Assembly (NCBI GenBank): GCA_963722665.1
Contig: CAVRNW010000002.1
Coordinates: forward strand, 1-26,262
Direction of reading: 5' to 3'
Origin: Site-B1 sp963722665
GTDB taxonomy: Bacteria > Bacteroidota > Bacteroidia > Flavobacteriales > Flavobacteriaceae
Length of the DNA: 26,262 nt
Part shown: piece after piece, positions 17,797 to 25,619 of the stretch
Layout of the letters: each line of letters begins with the position of its first letter
Position numbering within the stretch: position 1 is the stretch's first letter
Notes under the pieces: generated by a model
Databases searched by the model: none
What the model was told of the DNA's origin: nothing
Seen by the model: the letters and a program-made list of their open reading frames with translations, nothing else
Program-made: the position numbers and the translations under genes

Positions 17797-17827
17797 GTCG
17801 TTGAAAGGAAAAATCCTTTCTTTCGAC
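17797..17827 (+). other. Stem-loop in the msrB leader
   Basis: A 7-bp perfect stem GAAAGGA / TCCTTTC (17803-17809 and 17814-17820) with an AAAA loop is extended, across a small internal bulge, by GTCG / CGAC (17797-17800 and 17824-17827). It lies 43 nt before the msrB ATG. No T-run follows, so it is not a standard terminator. It may be a leader RNA structure or a binding site; the role is unknown. Confidence 0.35.
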
Positions 17828-17869
17828 CAACTAGCAGAATTAAATTTTAATAAATATTTTTTTAGAACC

Positions 17870-18331
17870 ATGTTAAATTGGAAGAAAGTAATGGATTTTG
17901 CGGTTAATGGAAATCCTAATCCTGATATAAGAGTTGAAAGACCAGAATCTGAATGGAAAACTCAATTAACTCCGGAACAATTCAGAATTACGAGACTAAA
18001 AGGTACTGAAGCACCGCATAGTGGAGCTCTTTGTAGTATCTATGATGAAGGTAAATACAACTGTATATGTTGTAATACACCTTTGTTTGATTCTACAATT
18101 AAATTTAGTTCTGGTACCGGGTGGCCAAGTTTTACGCAACCCATTAATGAAAACGCAATAAAATACGAGAAGGATTCATCTTTTGGAATGGTACGAGTTG
18201 AGGTAATGTGCAATACATGTGATGCACATTTAGGGCATGTTTTCCCTGATGGTCCGGAGCCAAGTGGACTTAGGTATTGCATTAACTCTGAATCTATGCA
18301 ATTAGAAACGGAGGGAAGTCATGACAACTAA
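17870..18331 (+). CDS. msrB: Peptide-methionine (R)-S-oxide reductase MsrB
   Basis: This 153-aa protein reduces methionine-R-sulfoxide in proteins. The zinc site is formed by C65/C68 (Y-N-C-I-C-C) and C114/C117 (C-N-T-C). The catalytic Cys is C137 in L-R-Y-C-I-N-S. The family blocks G-T-G-W-P-S-F and H-L-G-H-V-F-P-D-G-P are intact. The frame stays open upstream to a TTG at 17801, but the ATG at 17870 gives the usual length and places the stem-loop in the leader. The N-terminus lacks a clear signal peptide, so it is probably cytosolic. It overlaps msrA by 11 nt, so the two are translationally coupled. Confidence 0.93.
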   Translation: MLNWKKVMDFAVNGNPNPDIRVERPESEWKTQLTPEQFRITRLKGTEAPHSGALCSIYDEGKYNCICCNTPLFDSTIKFSSGTGWPSFTQPINENAIKYEKDSSFGMVRVEVMCNTCDAHLGHVFPDGPEPSGLRYCINSESMQLETEGSHDN

Positions 18332-18860
18332 TAATTTACAAATCGCTACATTTGGAGGAGGCTGTTTCTGGTGTACAGAAGCCGTATTTCAAGAAGTAAA
18401 AGGTGTTGAAAAAGTAGTGTCCGGATATTCAGGGGGAACAGTTCCAGGTCATCCAACGTATCGTGAAATATGCTCGGGTTTGACGGGCCATGCTGAAGTT
18501 GTTCAGCTAACCTTCGATACTGATGTAATATCTTATAAGGAAATTTTAGTCATTTTTATGACTACTCATGATCCAACAACCATGAATCGTCAAGGTGCCG
18601 ATCGTGGAACACAATATCGTTCTGTTATCTATTTCCATGATAAGGAGCAGAAAGAAATAGCTGAGGTTGTTATTAAGGAAGTCGCAACTTATTATGACAA
18701 CCCTATAGTAACAGAAATTTCGCCTTTAGATATTTTCTACGAAGCTGAAATAGAGCATCAGGATTATTACAGAAATAATCAAGATCAAGGCTATTGTAGC
18801 TTTGTTATTACACCTAAGCTCGCAAAACTTCGTAAGCTTCATACAGATAAACTTAAGTAA
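18321..18860 (+). CDS. msrA: Peptide-methionine (S)-S-oxide reductase MsrA
   Basis: This 179-aa protein reduces methionine-S-sulfoxide. The signature F-G-G-G-C-F-W-C-T-E is at the N-terminus with catalytic C15. The blocks S-G-Y-S-G-G, P-T-Y-R-E-I-C-S-G-L-T-G-H-A-E-V and H-D-P-T-T-M-N-R-Q-G-A-D-R-G-T-Q-Y-R-S match the family throughout. The ATG lies inside the end of msrB. Together MsrB and MsrA repair both sulfoxide diastereomers, and their order with the thiol-peroxidase-like OsmC gene downstream points to an oxidative-stress operon. Confidence 0.95.
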   Translation: MTTNNLQIATFGGGCFWCTEAVFQEVKGVEKVVSGYSGGTVPGHPTYREICSGLTGHAEVVQLTFDTDVISYKEILVIFMTTHDPTTMNRQGADRGTQYRSVIYFHDKEQKEIAEVVIKEVATYYDNPIVTEISPLDIFYEAEIEHQDYYRNNQDQGYCSFVITPKLAKLRKLHTDKLK

Positions 18861-18872
18861 TTATAGAACGTC

Positions 18873-20090
18873 ATGAGGAGTACTAAATTAAAGATAGAAA
18901 ACAACAAAGGCTATAAGCTAAATGCTTTTTTAGAATTACCTGCAAATCAAAAACCAAACTACTATGCAATTTTTGCACATTGTTTTACATGCAGCAGTAG
19001 CCTTGGTGCTGTAAAGCATGTGAGTCGCGCTTTAACTAATCATGGGTTTGGAGTTGTACGATTTGATTTTACAGGTTTAGGAAGAAGTGAAGGCGAGTTT
19101 GCGGAAAGTCATTTTTCGGCAAATGTCGATGATCTAATTTCAGTAAGTAATTACATGAATGCCAACTATGAAGAACCTTCTCTGTTAATTGGACATTCTC
19201 TTGGTGGAGCTGCCGTTATTGTTGCAGCATCAAAATTGGACAATGTTGAAGCTATAGCTACTATTGGAGCACCAGCAACTGTAAGTCATGTAAAAAATTT
19301 GTTTTCACATGGAATTGATGAGATTGATGAAAAAGGAGAGGCTGAAATTAATATTGGAGGGAGACCATTTAAAATTAATCCTCAATTTCTGGCTGATTTT
19401 GATAAAACCGACTTGCCTGCAGTTGTAAAAGAGTTACGAAAACCATTACTAATTATGCATTCTCCTTTTGATAAAATAGTTAGTGTAAACAATGCAGAAA
19501 AGTTATATCATAATGCACATCATCCTAAAAGCTTTATAACCTTAGATGATGCGGACCATTTACTTTCAAATCCAAAGGACAGTATTTATGTTGGTAACGT
19601 TATTGGTACTTGGGTTCAGCGTTATTTCCCTCAGCAAGAAAATATGATGTTGGAAACCAAAGGAGAACAGCTTGTAGGTCATTTAAACCTAATTGAAGAT
19701 AATTTTACAACCTCAATTCAAACGCCTAATCATTCTATGATAGCTGACGAACCAGCATCAATTGGTGGAGATGATTTTGGACCTTCACCATATGACTATT
19801 TAAATGCTGGGTTGGTAGCTTGCACGGCAATGACTCTTAAACTCTATGCTCGTCGAAAAAATTGGGACTTACGTGAAATATTTGTTTACGTTTCACATTC
19901 CAGAAAACATAGTGATGATTTAAATATTGAAGTTGAAAAACCTAAATACTTAGACTATATTAGTAAGAAATTAAAGTTTGTTGGTGATTTGAATGAAAAA
20001 CAGAAACAACGTCTAAAAGAAATTGCTTCTAAATGTCCCGTGCATAAAACAATTGCTAGCGAAGTCATTTTTGATACAACCTTAATATAA
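18873..20090 (+). CDS. Alpha/beta-hydrolase fused to an OsmC-family domain
   Basis: This 405-aa cytosolic fusion has an N-terminal alpha/beta-hydrolase (about residues 1-250) with nucleophile S109 in G-H-S-L-G-G, probable D200 in S-P-F-D-K and H229 in D-A-D-H. The C-terminal OsmC/Ohr-like domain (about 265-405) has two conserved cysteines, C317 (V-A-C-T-A-M-T) and C388 (S-K-C-P-V-H), the peroxidatic pair that reduces organic hydroperoxides in this family. The combination suggests hydrolysis and detoxification of peroxidised lipids or esters, but the substrate is not established. It starts 12 nt after msrA, in the same operon. Confidence 0.9.
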   Translation: MRSTKLKIENNKGYKLNAFLELPANQKPNYYAIFAHCFTCSSSLGAVKHVSRALTNHGFGVVRFDFTGLGRSEGEFAESHFSANVDDLISVSNYMNANYEEPSLLIGHSLGGAAVIVAASKLDNVEAIATIGAPATVSHVKNLFSHGIDEIDEKGEAEINIGGRPFKINPQFLADFDKTDLPAVVKELRKPLLIMHSPFDKIVSVNNAEKLYHNAHHPKSFITLDDADHLLSNPKDSIYVGNVIGTWVQRYFPQQENMMLETKGEQLVGHLNLIEDNFTTSIQTPNHSMIADEPASIGGDDFGPSPYDYLNAGLVACTAMTLKLYARRKNWDLREIFVYVSHSRKHSDDLNIEVEKPKYLDYISKKLKFVGDLNEKQKQRLKEIASKCPVHKTIASEVIFDTTLI

Positions 20091-20099
20091 ATATAAGCA

Positions 20100-20372
20100 A
20101 TGAGTACAGTAGAAAATGTTAAAGCATACTTTAAAAAAAAATTAAATAAAAAGGAACCGGGTTTAGCTCCTGAAGGAGTGTGTCCAAATTGTTGGGGAAA
20201 ACAAGAATGGGATAACGAATTCTATAAAATTAATAAATCTAAAGATACTCTTCCAGAATCAGAAGTCTATAATTCCTTCATAAAAGATGTGGTTGTTAAA
20301 CTTGACAAAATCACCTTAAATAAGGATACATATACCTGTGAAACTTGCAAAATGAGTTATAAGAAATCATAA
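20100..20372 (+). CDS. Small zinc-ribbon protein, function unknown
   Basis: This 90-aa charged, soluble protein has two CxxC knuckles: C28/C31 (V-C-P-N-C-W-G) and C80/C83 (Y-T-C-E-T-C-K), spaced as in a zinc ribbon with a long insert. The N-terminus is Lys-rich. It begins 9 nt after the hydrolase-OsmC gene and closes the msr operon, so a redox- or stress-linked role is likely, possibly as a metal- or thiol-responsive accessory. I do not recognise a characterised homologue. Confidence 0.75.
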   Translation: MSTVENVKAYFKKKLNKKEPGLAPEGVCPNCWGKQEWDNEFYKINKSKDTLPESEVYNSFIKDVVVKLDKITLNKDTYTCETCKMSYKKS

Positions 20373-20399
20373 ACCGTCACAAAGGAACAATTACCTCCT

Positions 20400-21530
20400 A
20401 TGAAAAGTCAAATTAAAGTTCTATTTGTAATTATATCTATGCTCATTTTTAATGCATGTGCAACTTATAAGCCTCAATATAAGGACTCTAATTGGAAGAT
20501 CGATTTTCCGGAAAAGGAAGTTCTACATTCCTTCTACTTAATAGGTGATGCAGGAAATTCACCTTTAGGTACTGCTTCAGAGGCTCTTAAAGCATTTAAA
20601 AATGAATTGGATAAGGCTTCAAAAAATAGTACCGCCATATTTTTAGGTGATAATATTTATCCGAATGGTCTTCCAAAAAAAGGAGATGATGGTAGGGAAT
20701 TTGCAGAACATCAGCTAAATATTCAAGCTGAAACAGTATCAAATTTTGAAGGCAGAACTATTTTTATTCCGGGAAATCATGATTGGTACAACGATGGTGT
20801 AAAAGGACTGAAAAGACAGGAGAATTATATAGAAGATTTGCTTGGTAAAAACTCCTTTTTACCGGAAAATGGTTGTCCGATCGAAAGGGTTAATATTAAT
20901 GATGATATTGTATTAATTATTGTAGATTCTGTATGGTACTTAGCTAATTGGGATGATCATCCTACCATAAACGATGATTGTGAGATTAAAACAAGAACTA
21001 AATTTTTTGACGAACTAGAGGGGGAGATAAAAAAAGCAAGAGGAAAAACCACCCTTATTGCTATACATCACCCTATGTTCACAAATGGATCTCACGGAGG
21101 ACAATATTCATTCGGGAGTCACATGTCACCCTTACCGATATTAGGCACATTAAAAAATATTATTCGAAAAACGGGAGGAGTGACTACCGTAGACGTACAA
21201 AACAAATTATATAATGAGTTTAGAAAACGGATCATAACCCTTTCTCAAGAAAATGATAAGACCATTTTTGTGTCTGGACACGATCATAATTTGCAATATA
21301 TCGTTCAGGACAATTTACCTCAAATCGTAAGTGGTTCAGGCTCTAAGGTTAACGCAACTCGAAATGTTGGTAATGGCCAGTTTTCTTATGGAACATCAGG
21401 TTATGCAAGACTGGATATTTTTAAAGACGGATCCTCAAATGTGAGGTTTTATTCTGCGAAAAAAAATGATGTTGTGTTTCAAACTCAAGTCCTAAAATCA
21501 GATCATAAGAAGTCTTATCAATTAAGATAA
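20400..21530 (+). CDS. Calcineurin-like metallophosphoesterase lipoprotein, N-terminal part of a frameshifted fusion
   Basis: The lipoprotein signal ends at I-F-N-A-C (Cys20). The phosphoesterase domain (about residues 40-375) has all metal-binding blocks: D50 (G-D-A-G), D84-N85 (G-D-N-I-Y-P), N126-H127-D128 (G-N-H-D-W-Y), H224 (I-H-H-P-M) and H294/H296 (G-H-D-H-N). It resembles acid phosphatases or purple-phosphatase-like enzymes. The frame ends at 21528-21530. Deleting one A from the TTAAGA at 21522-21526 joins it in frame to the following segment (Y-Q-L-D-N-S-N-F-P-G-V-K-T-A-S-I-Y). The result is one protein of 1226 aa, a fusion architecture I know from flavobacteria. Read this and the next entry as one gene interrupted by a +1 indel. 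Confidence 0.85.
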   Translation: MKSQIKVLFVIISMLIFNACATYKPQYKDSNWKIDFPEKEVLHSFYLIGDAGNSPLGTASEALKAFKNELDKASKNSTAIFLGDNIYPNGLPKKGDDGREFAEHQLNIQAETVSNFEGRTIFIPGNHDWYNDGVKGLKRQENYIEDLLGKNSFLPENGCPIERVNINDDIVLIIVDSVWYLANWDDHPTINDDCEIKTRTKFFDELEGEIKKARGKTTLIAIHHPMFTNGSHGGQYSFGSHMSPLPILGTLKNIIRKTGGVTTVDVQNKLYNEFRKRIITLSQENDKTIFVSGHDHNLQYIVQDNLPQIVSGSGSKVNATRNVGNGQFSYGTSGYARLDIFKDGSSNVRFYSAKKNDVVFQTQVLKSDHKKSYQLR

Positions 21531-24081
21531 TTCTAATTTTCCTGGTGTTAAAACGGCATCCATTTATAGCGATCAAGAGGTGACAAAAGGAAAATTTTAT
21601 AGATCACTGTGGGGAGAACGCTATCGCAGGTATTATGGAACAAAGATAAATGCACCAACTGTAAATTTAGATACATTATTTGGAGGTTTAATTCCCATTA
21701 GAAAAGGAGGGGGACATCAATCTAAATCCTTAAGATTAAAAGATAAAGAGGGAAAAGAGTATGTTATGAGAGCTCTTCGTAAAAATGCAGTTCAGTATTT
21801 ACAAGCAGTAGCTTTTAAAGACCAATATATTGAAGGGCAGTTTAATGATACATATACAGAAGACTTGCTGCTAGATGTTTTTACAGGATCACATCCCTAT
21901 GCACCGTTTACCATTGCTACTTTAGCAAATGCTGTTGGAGTTTACCATACAAATCCTGTTTTGTATTATGTTCCAAAGCAAAATGCCATTGGTGAATTCA
22001 ATGATGAATTTGGTGATGAGTTATATATGATTGAAGAACGCACTTCTGATGGACATGGAGATAAAGCCAGTTTTGGATTCTCCAATAAAATTTTAAGTAC
22101 AGATGATTTATTGAAGAAATTACATAAAAATGAGAATCATATTTTAGATGAAGCGGCTTATATAAGAGCGCGTTTATTTGATATGCTCATCGGTGATTGG
22201 GACAGGCATGAAGATCAATGGCGCTGGGCAAGATTTAAGGAGAAAGATAAAACAATTTACAGGCCAATACCAAGAGATAGGGATCAGGCGTTTTCAAAAA
22301 TGGCAGATGGGGCTTTATTAAGTTTTGCTACTAAAGTAGTGCCTGCGTTACGCTTGATGCAAAGTTATGATGAAGATTTAAAAAGTGTTAAATGGTTCAA
22401 CCTTGAACCTTATCCACTGGATATGGCATTAATTAATGAATCTGGAAGAGCTGTGTGGAATGCTCAAGTTAAGAAAATAGTAGAAAATTTAACTGACGAT
22501 GTTATTGATGAGGCTTTTAGTTATTTTCCTAACGAAGTCAATGACGAAACCATTCAAGACATCAAAAGGAAACTCCAGGGAAGAAGAAGTAATCTTCAAA
22601 AGATATCGGAAACTTATTATAAGCATATTAACAAATTCGGGGTTATAAAAGGGACGGATAAGGACGATTGGTTTGAAATTGAACGTTTGCCGTTAGGAGA
22701 AACCAAAGTAACTGCTTTTCGCATTAAGAAGGGAAAGAAAGCGGACGTATTCCTTGAAAGAATATATACATGCAATGATACCAAAGAAATCTGGATTTAT
22801 GGGTTGGATGATAAAGACGTATTTAGAGTTTCCGGATATGGTAAGAATCTTATTAAAGTTAGATTAATTGGTGGTCAGAATAATGACTCATATAACATAT
22901 TGAATGGCAGAAGTCTTAAAATTTATGATTATAAATCAAAGGAAAATACGTTTGTAACTACTAAAGGAGACATAAAATTAACCGACGATTATGAAACGAA
23001 TGTTTATGATTACAAAAAATTAAAAAACAGCTCTAATCAATTACTTCCGTCCATTGGTGCTAATCCAGATGATGGACTTAAAATAGGGTTTTTAAATACA
23101 CTCACTAGTTATGGTTTCGAACGCAATCCGTTTACCTCTCAACATTCTTTTGGGGCATCTTACTATTTTGCGACACAAGGTTATGATCTAAGTTATAATG
23201 GTGAATTCGCGAATGTTATTGGCCACATGAATTTAGGTGTGAAAGTGCATTTTACAAGCCCCAATTTTGCTAAGAATTTTTTTGGCTATGGCAACGAAAC
23301 ACCTAATCCGGAAGCAGATGAGAGAGATGGAATAGATGTGGATTTAGATTATAATCGTGTAAAATTAAGGACCCTTACATTTTCACCTTCTTTAATTTGG
23401 AAAGGACGAATGGGTGCTAGTTTTGAAATGGGAGTTGCATATGAGTCTTATGAAGTTGAAGAAACGGAAGGTCGCTTTATTAATCAAATCATTGGAGAAG
23501 ATATTGAAGTTGGTAATGATTTCTATGGTATAAGTGCTAAGTATCATTATTCTAATTATGATAATGAAGCTTTTCCAACCTTAGGGATGCTGGTAGCTTT
23601 GGAAACGGGTTACAAAAATAATGTTGACACTTCTGAAGGTTTTGGATATATAATTCCGGAACTAGCTTTTAACTATAAATTAATACCAAACGGGCAACTG
23701 GTTTTGGCAACAAAACTTAAAGCTCAATTTAATTTGGGTGACGGTTTTGAGTTTTATCAAGCAGCAAATATTGGTGCGAATAATGGTTTGAGGGGATATC
23801 GAAATGAACGATTTACAGGCAAGAGTGCTTTTGTGCAAAGTACAGATTTACGTTTAAATTTACGAAAGATAAAAACAGGATTATTACCGTTAAATATCGG
23901 TCTTTATGGTGGGGCGGATTATGGTCGAGTTTGGTTTGACGGTGAAGATTCCGATAGATGGAATACTTCCGTAGGTGGAGGTGTATTTGCCAATGCAGCA
24001 GATATGATAACATTAAATTTATCGGCTTTTAATAGTGATGATGGCTTACTCTTAGCTTTTAAATTGGGCTTCGGGTTTTAA
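21526..24081 (+). CDS. Omp85/BamA-type surface antigen with possible kinase-like N-domain; C-terminal part of the same fusion
   Basis: The frame is open from 21505; from 21526 it carries the conserved join D-N-S-N-F-P-G-V-K-T-A-S-I-Y. Taken alone it could start at a GTG at 21580 (833 aa), but without a signal peptide, so it is better read as the continuation of the phosphoesterase. The first part (about 21540-22640) has a Gly-rich loop R-K-G-G-G-H-Q-S-K-S-L-R-L, then E-Y-V-M-R-A-L-R-K. Further on come G-D-W-D-R-H-E-D-Q-W (about 22192-22221) and P-R-D-R-D-Q-A-F (22270-22293), reminiscent of HipA/FAM20-type kinase loops. A beta-rich stretch follows, then a 16-strand-like barrel ending in G-F-G-F with terminal Phe, as in Omp85 proteins. 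The protein is expected in the outer membrane with the phosphatase tethered to it. Confidence 0.8.
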   Translation, partial: DNSNFPGVKTASIYSDQEVTKGKFYRSLWGERYRRYYGTKINAPTVNLDTLFGGLIPIRKGGGHQSKSLRLKDKEGKEYVMRALRKNAVQYLQAVAFKDQYIEGQFNDTYTEDLLLDVFTGSHPYAPFTIATLANAVGVYHTNPVLYYVPKQNAIGEFNDEFGDELYMIEERTSDGHGDKASFGFSNKILSTDDLLKKLHKNENHILDEAAYIRARLFDMLIGDWDRHEDQWRWARFKEKDKTIYRPIPRDRDQAFSKMADGALLSFATKVVPALRLMQSYDEDLKSVKWFNLEPYPLDMALINESGRAVWNAQVKKIVENLTDDVIDEAFSYFPNEVNDETIQDIKRKLQGRRSNLQKISETYYKHINKFGVIKGTDKDDWFEIERLPLGETKVTAFRIKKGKKADVFLERIYTCNDTKEIWIYGLDDKDVFRVSGYGKNLIKVRLIGGQNNDSYNILNGRSLKIYDYKSKENTFVTTKGDIKLTDDYETNVYDYKKLKNSSNQLLPSIGANPDDGLKIGFLNTLTSYGFERNPFTSQHSFGASYYFATQGYDLSYNGEFANVIGHMNLGVKVHFTSPNFAKNFFGYGNETPNPEADERDGIDVDLDYNRVKLRTLTFSPSLIWKGRMGASFEMGVAYESYEVEETEGRFINQIIGEDIEVGNDFYGISAKYHYSNYDNEAFPTLGMLVALETGYKNNVDTSEGFGYIIPELAFNYKLIPNGQLVLATKLKAQFNLGDGFEFYQAANIGANNGLRGYRNERFTGKSAFVQSTDLRLNLRKIKTGLLPLNIGLYGGADYGRVWFDGEDSDRWNTSVGGGVFANAADMITLNLSAFNSDDGLLLAFKLGFGF

Positions 24082-24103
24082 TTAATTAGAAATTGAAATA
24101 AAA

Positions 24104-24637
24104 ATGTTAAAAAAAATAGTACTGTGCATCTTACTATTAAATTATTTTGGAATATTTTCTCAAAGTGAAGCGGCAAAAACCTCTGGAGATGTTTTATTAT
24201 ATGCAATGCCAGCGGCTGCTTTAGGCACTACTTTGATTAACGGAGATAAAGATGGGTCTTGGCAATTTTTAAAAGGTTTTGCATTGAATGGAATTACTAC
24301 TGTTAGTTTAAAATTAATAATAAAAAAGGAACGCCCTGATATGTCAAACAATAACTCCTTTCCTTCCGGTCACACATCTACAACCTTCCAAAGTGCCGCA
24401 TTTTTGCAAAAGCGATATGGTTGGAAATTTGGTATTCCCGCTTATGCCTTAGCGAGTTATTGCGGCATTACCAGATTAAATGCCAATAAACATGATTTTG
24501 TAGATATTTTATCCGGAGCAGTAATAGGAGTTGGAAGTGCTTATTTGTTTACTACACCATATCAAAAAGAACATATGGAATTAACTTTTTCTAAAAGTGA
24601 AAAGTCCTTTCTTATAGGATATAGGTATAAGTTTTGA
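24104..24637 (+). CDS. PAP2-family phosphatase
   Basis: This 177-aa protein has an N-terminal signal or anchor (L-C-I-L-L-L-N-Y-F-G-I-F-S-Q). All three PAP2 motifs are present: K-x6-R-P as K-L-I-I-K-K-E-R-P (ending P78), P-S-G-H (87-90, catalytic H90) and R-x5-H-x3-D (R124, H130, D134). Such enzymes dephosphorylate lipid phosphates (phosphatidate, undecaprenyl pyrophosphate, lipid A) on the periplasmic side. It is co-directional with the phosphoesterase-Omp85 gene 22 nt upstream, so two exported phosphatases may act together. The exact substrate is unknown. Confidence 0.88.
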   Translation: MLKKIVLCILLLNYFGIFSQSEAAKTSGDVLLYAMPAAALGTTLINGDKDGSWQFLKGFALNGITTVSLKLIIKKERPDMSNNNSFPSGHTSTTFQSAAFLQKRYGWKFGIPAYALASYCGITRLNANKHDFVDILSGAVIGVGSAYLFTTPYQKEHMELTFSKSEKSFLIGYRYKF

Positions 24638-24658
24638 AATATATCTATCAAAAATTAA

Positions 24659-25505
24659 TTAATGTAATTTGAATTCATAAAGATTACATCCAATTAAAAA
24701 AGTTGACTCATCTGCCAGATAAATGGTTTGGTTGTCTTTAAAAAAAACACTTTCTTTTTGGGTAATGAAATCAAATTTATAGTCTTTTACTTTTCCATTA
24801 AAAAAATCATCATCTTTAAAATCTGTAAATAACAAAAGAGCTGTTGGAGTCAACAGAACCATTTTGGATTTGTCCGGACTTATATCAGCAGACGTGGTCC
24901 AGCATGTAATTCTATCGCAATATGATTGATAAGTGTCTATTTTTTGCGCTTCGTATTTTCCCGGTTTTGCAGGCACTTTATATAAGTTTGTTTTGCCGTG
25001 ATGTTTATCAACTCTGCTTTTTGTGAATAAATAAAGACTGTCGTTCAAATAAAAAAAAGCCTCGCAGTCAAAATATCGATTCTTTCTTTTTGGGTGGAAA
25101 TTCTTTTTGATCAGGAAAATAAAAATAGATTTTTTCCGGATTGACAGGTATCTTGCTTTCCAGATCTTTCTTTTTAATTTTTAAAATGACCAGATCCCTT
25201 CTTTTATTATTATTATTTCCAAAATCTCCAATATAAAGGTTGCCTTCCTCATCAGTTGTTAGATCTTCCCAGTCATGGTTTTCTGCATTTACCTTGATGG
25301 ATGTTACAATTTCGCCATTGAAATTTGTTCCATAAACCAATGAAGAATTTCCGGCGTCATTTACCATCCAAATGAGATCTGACCCTGGCACACTTTGGGC
25401 TCCCGAAACTTCCCTAAGCGTATAAGGCAAATCAGCAACGATCTTTAAATCTTTTGAATTACAACTAAAAAAAACCACAACGATAAACCAAATTATTTTT
25501 CTCAA
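24659..25505 (-). pseudogene. Predicted lipoprotein, beta-propeller-like, one frameshift
   Basis: Read leftward from 25505, a short signal ends in F-F-S-C (Cys15). The sequence then carries spaced acidic motifs: N-D-A-G-N, H-D-W-E-D-L, Y-I-G-D-F-G-N-N-N-N-K-R. The frame stops at 25068 (E-S-I-F), but removing one base near 25078-25080 continues it as N-R-Y-F-D-C-E-A-F-F-Y through to 24659, giving 281 aa. The repeated x-D-x-x-x and strand-like pattern suggests a beta-propeller with metal-binding loops. I do not know a characterised member. The gene is convergent with the PAP2 gene (21-nt gap) and divergent from the flavoprotein gene. Confidence 0.72.
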
Positions 25506-25619
25506 AGCTTACATATATTAAATAAGCCATAAATTTACACAGTAATTTTTAATATTCCTCAAAATGCACTTTGAGAGTTCAATTAATTGTAATTCTTGCT
25601 AAATCAGGAATCTAATAAA

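Noticed and set aside
17801..17869. TTG start giving a longer MsrB
   Set aside because: The added residues do not belong to the MsrB fold and the region forms a stem-loop; the ATG at 17870 gives the usual length.
14099..20372. A mobile defence island
   Set aside because: No integrase, transposase, tRNA attachment site, direct repeats or shift in base composition was seen; the neighbours are metabolic and stress genes.
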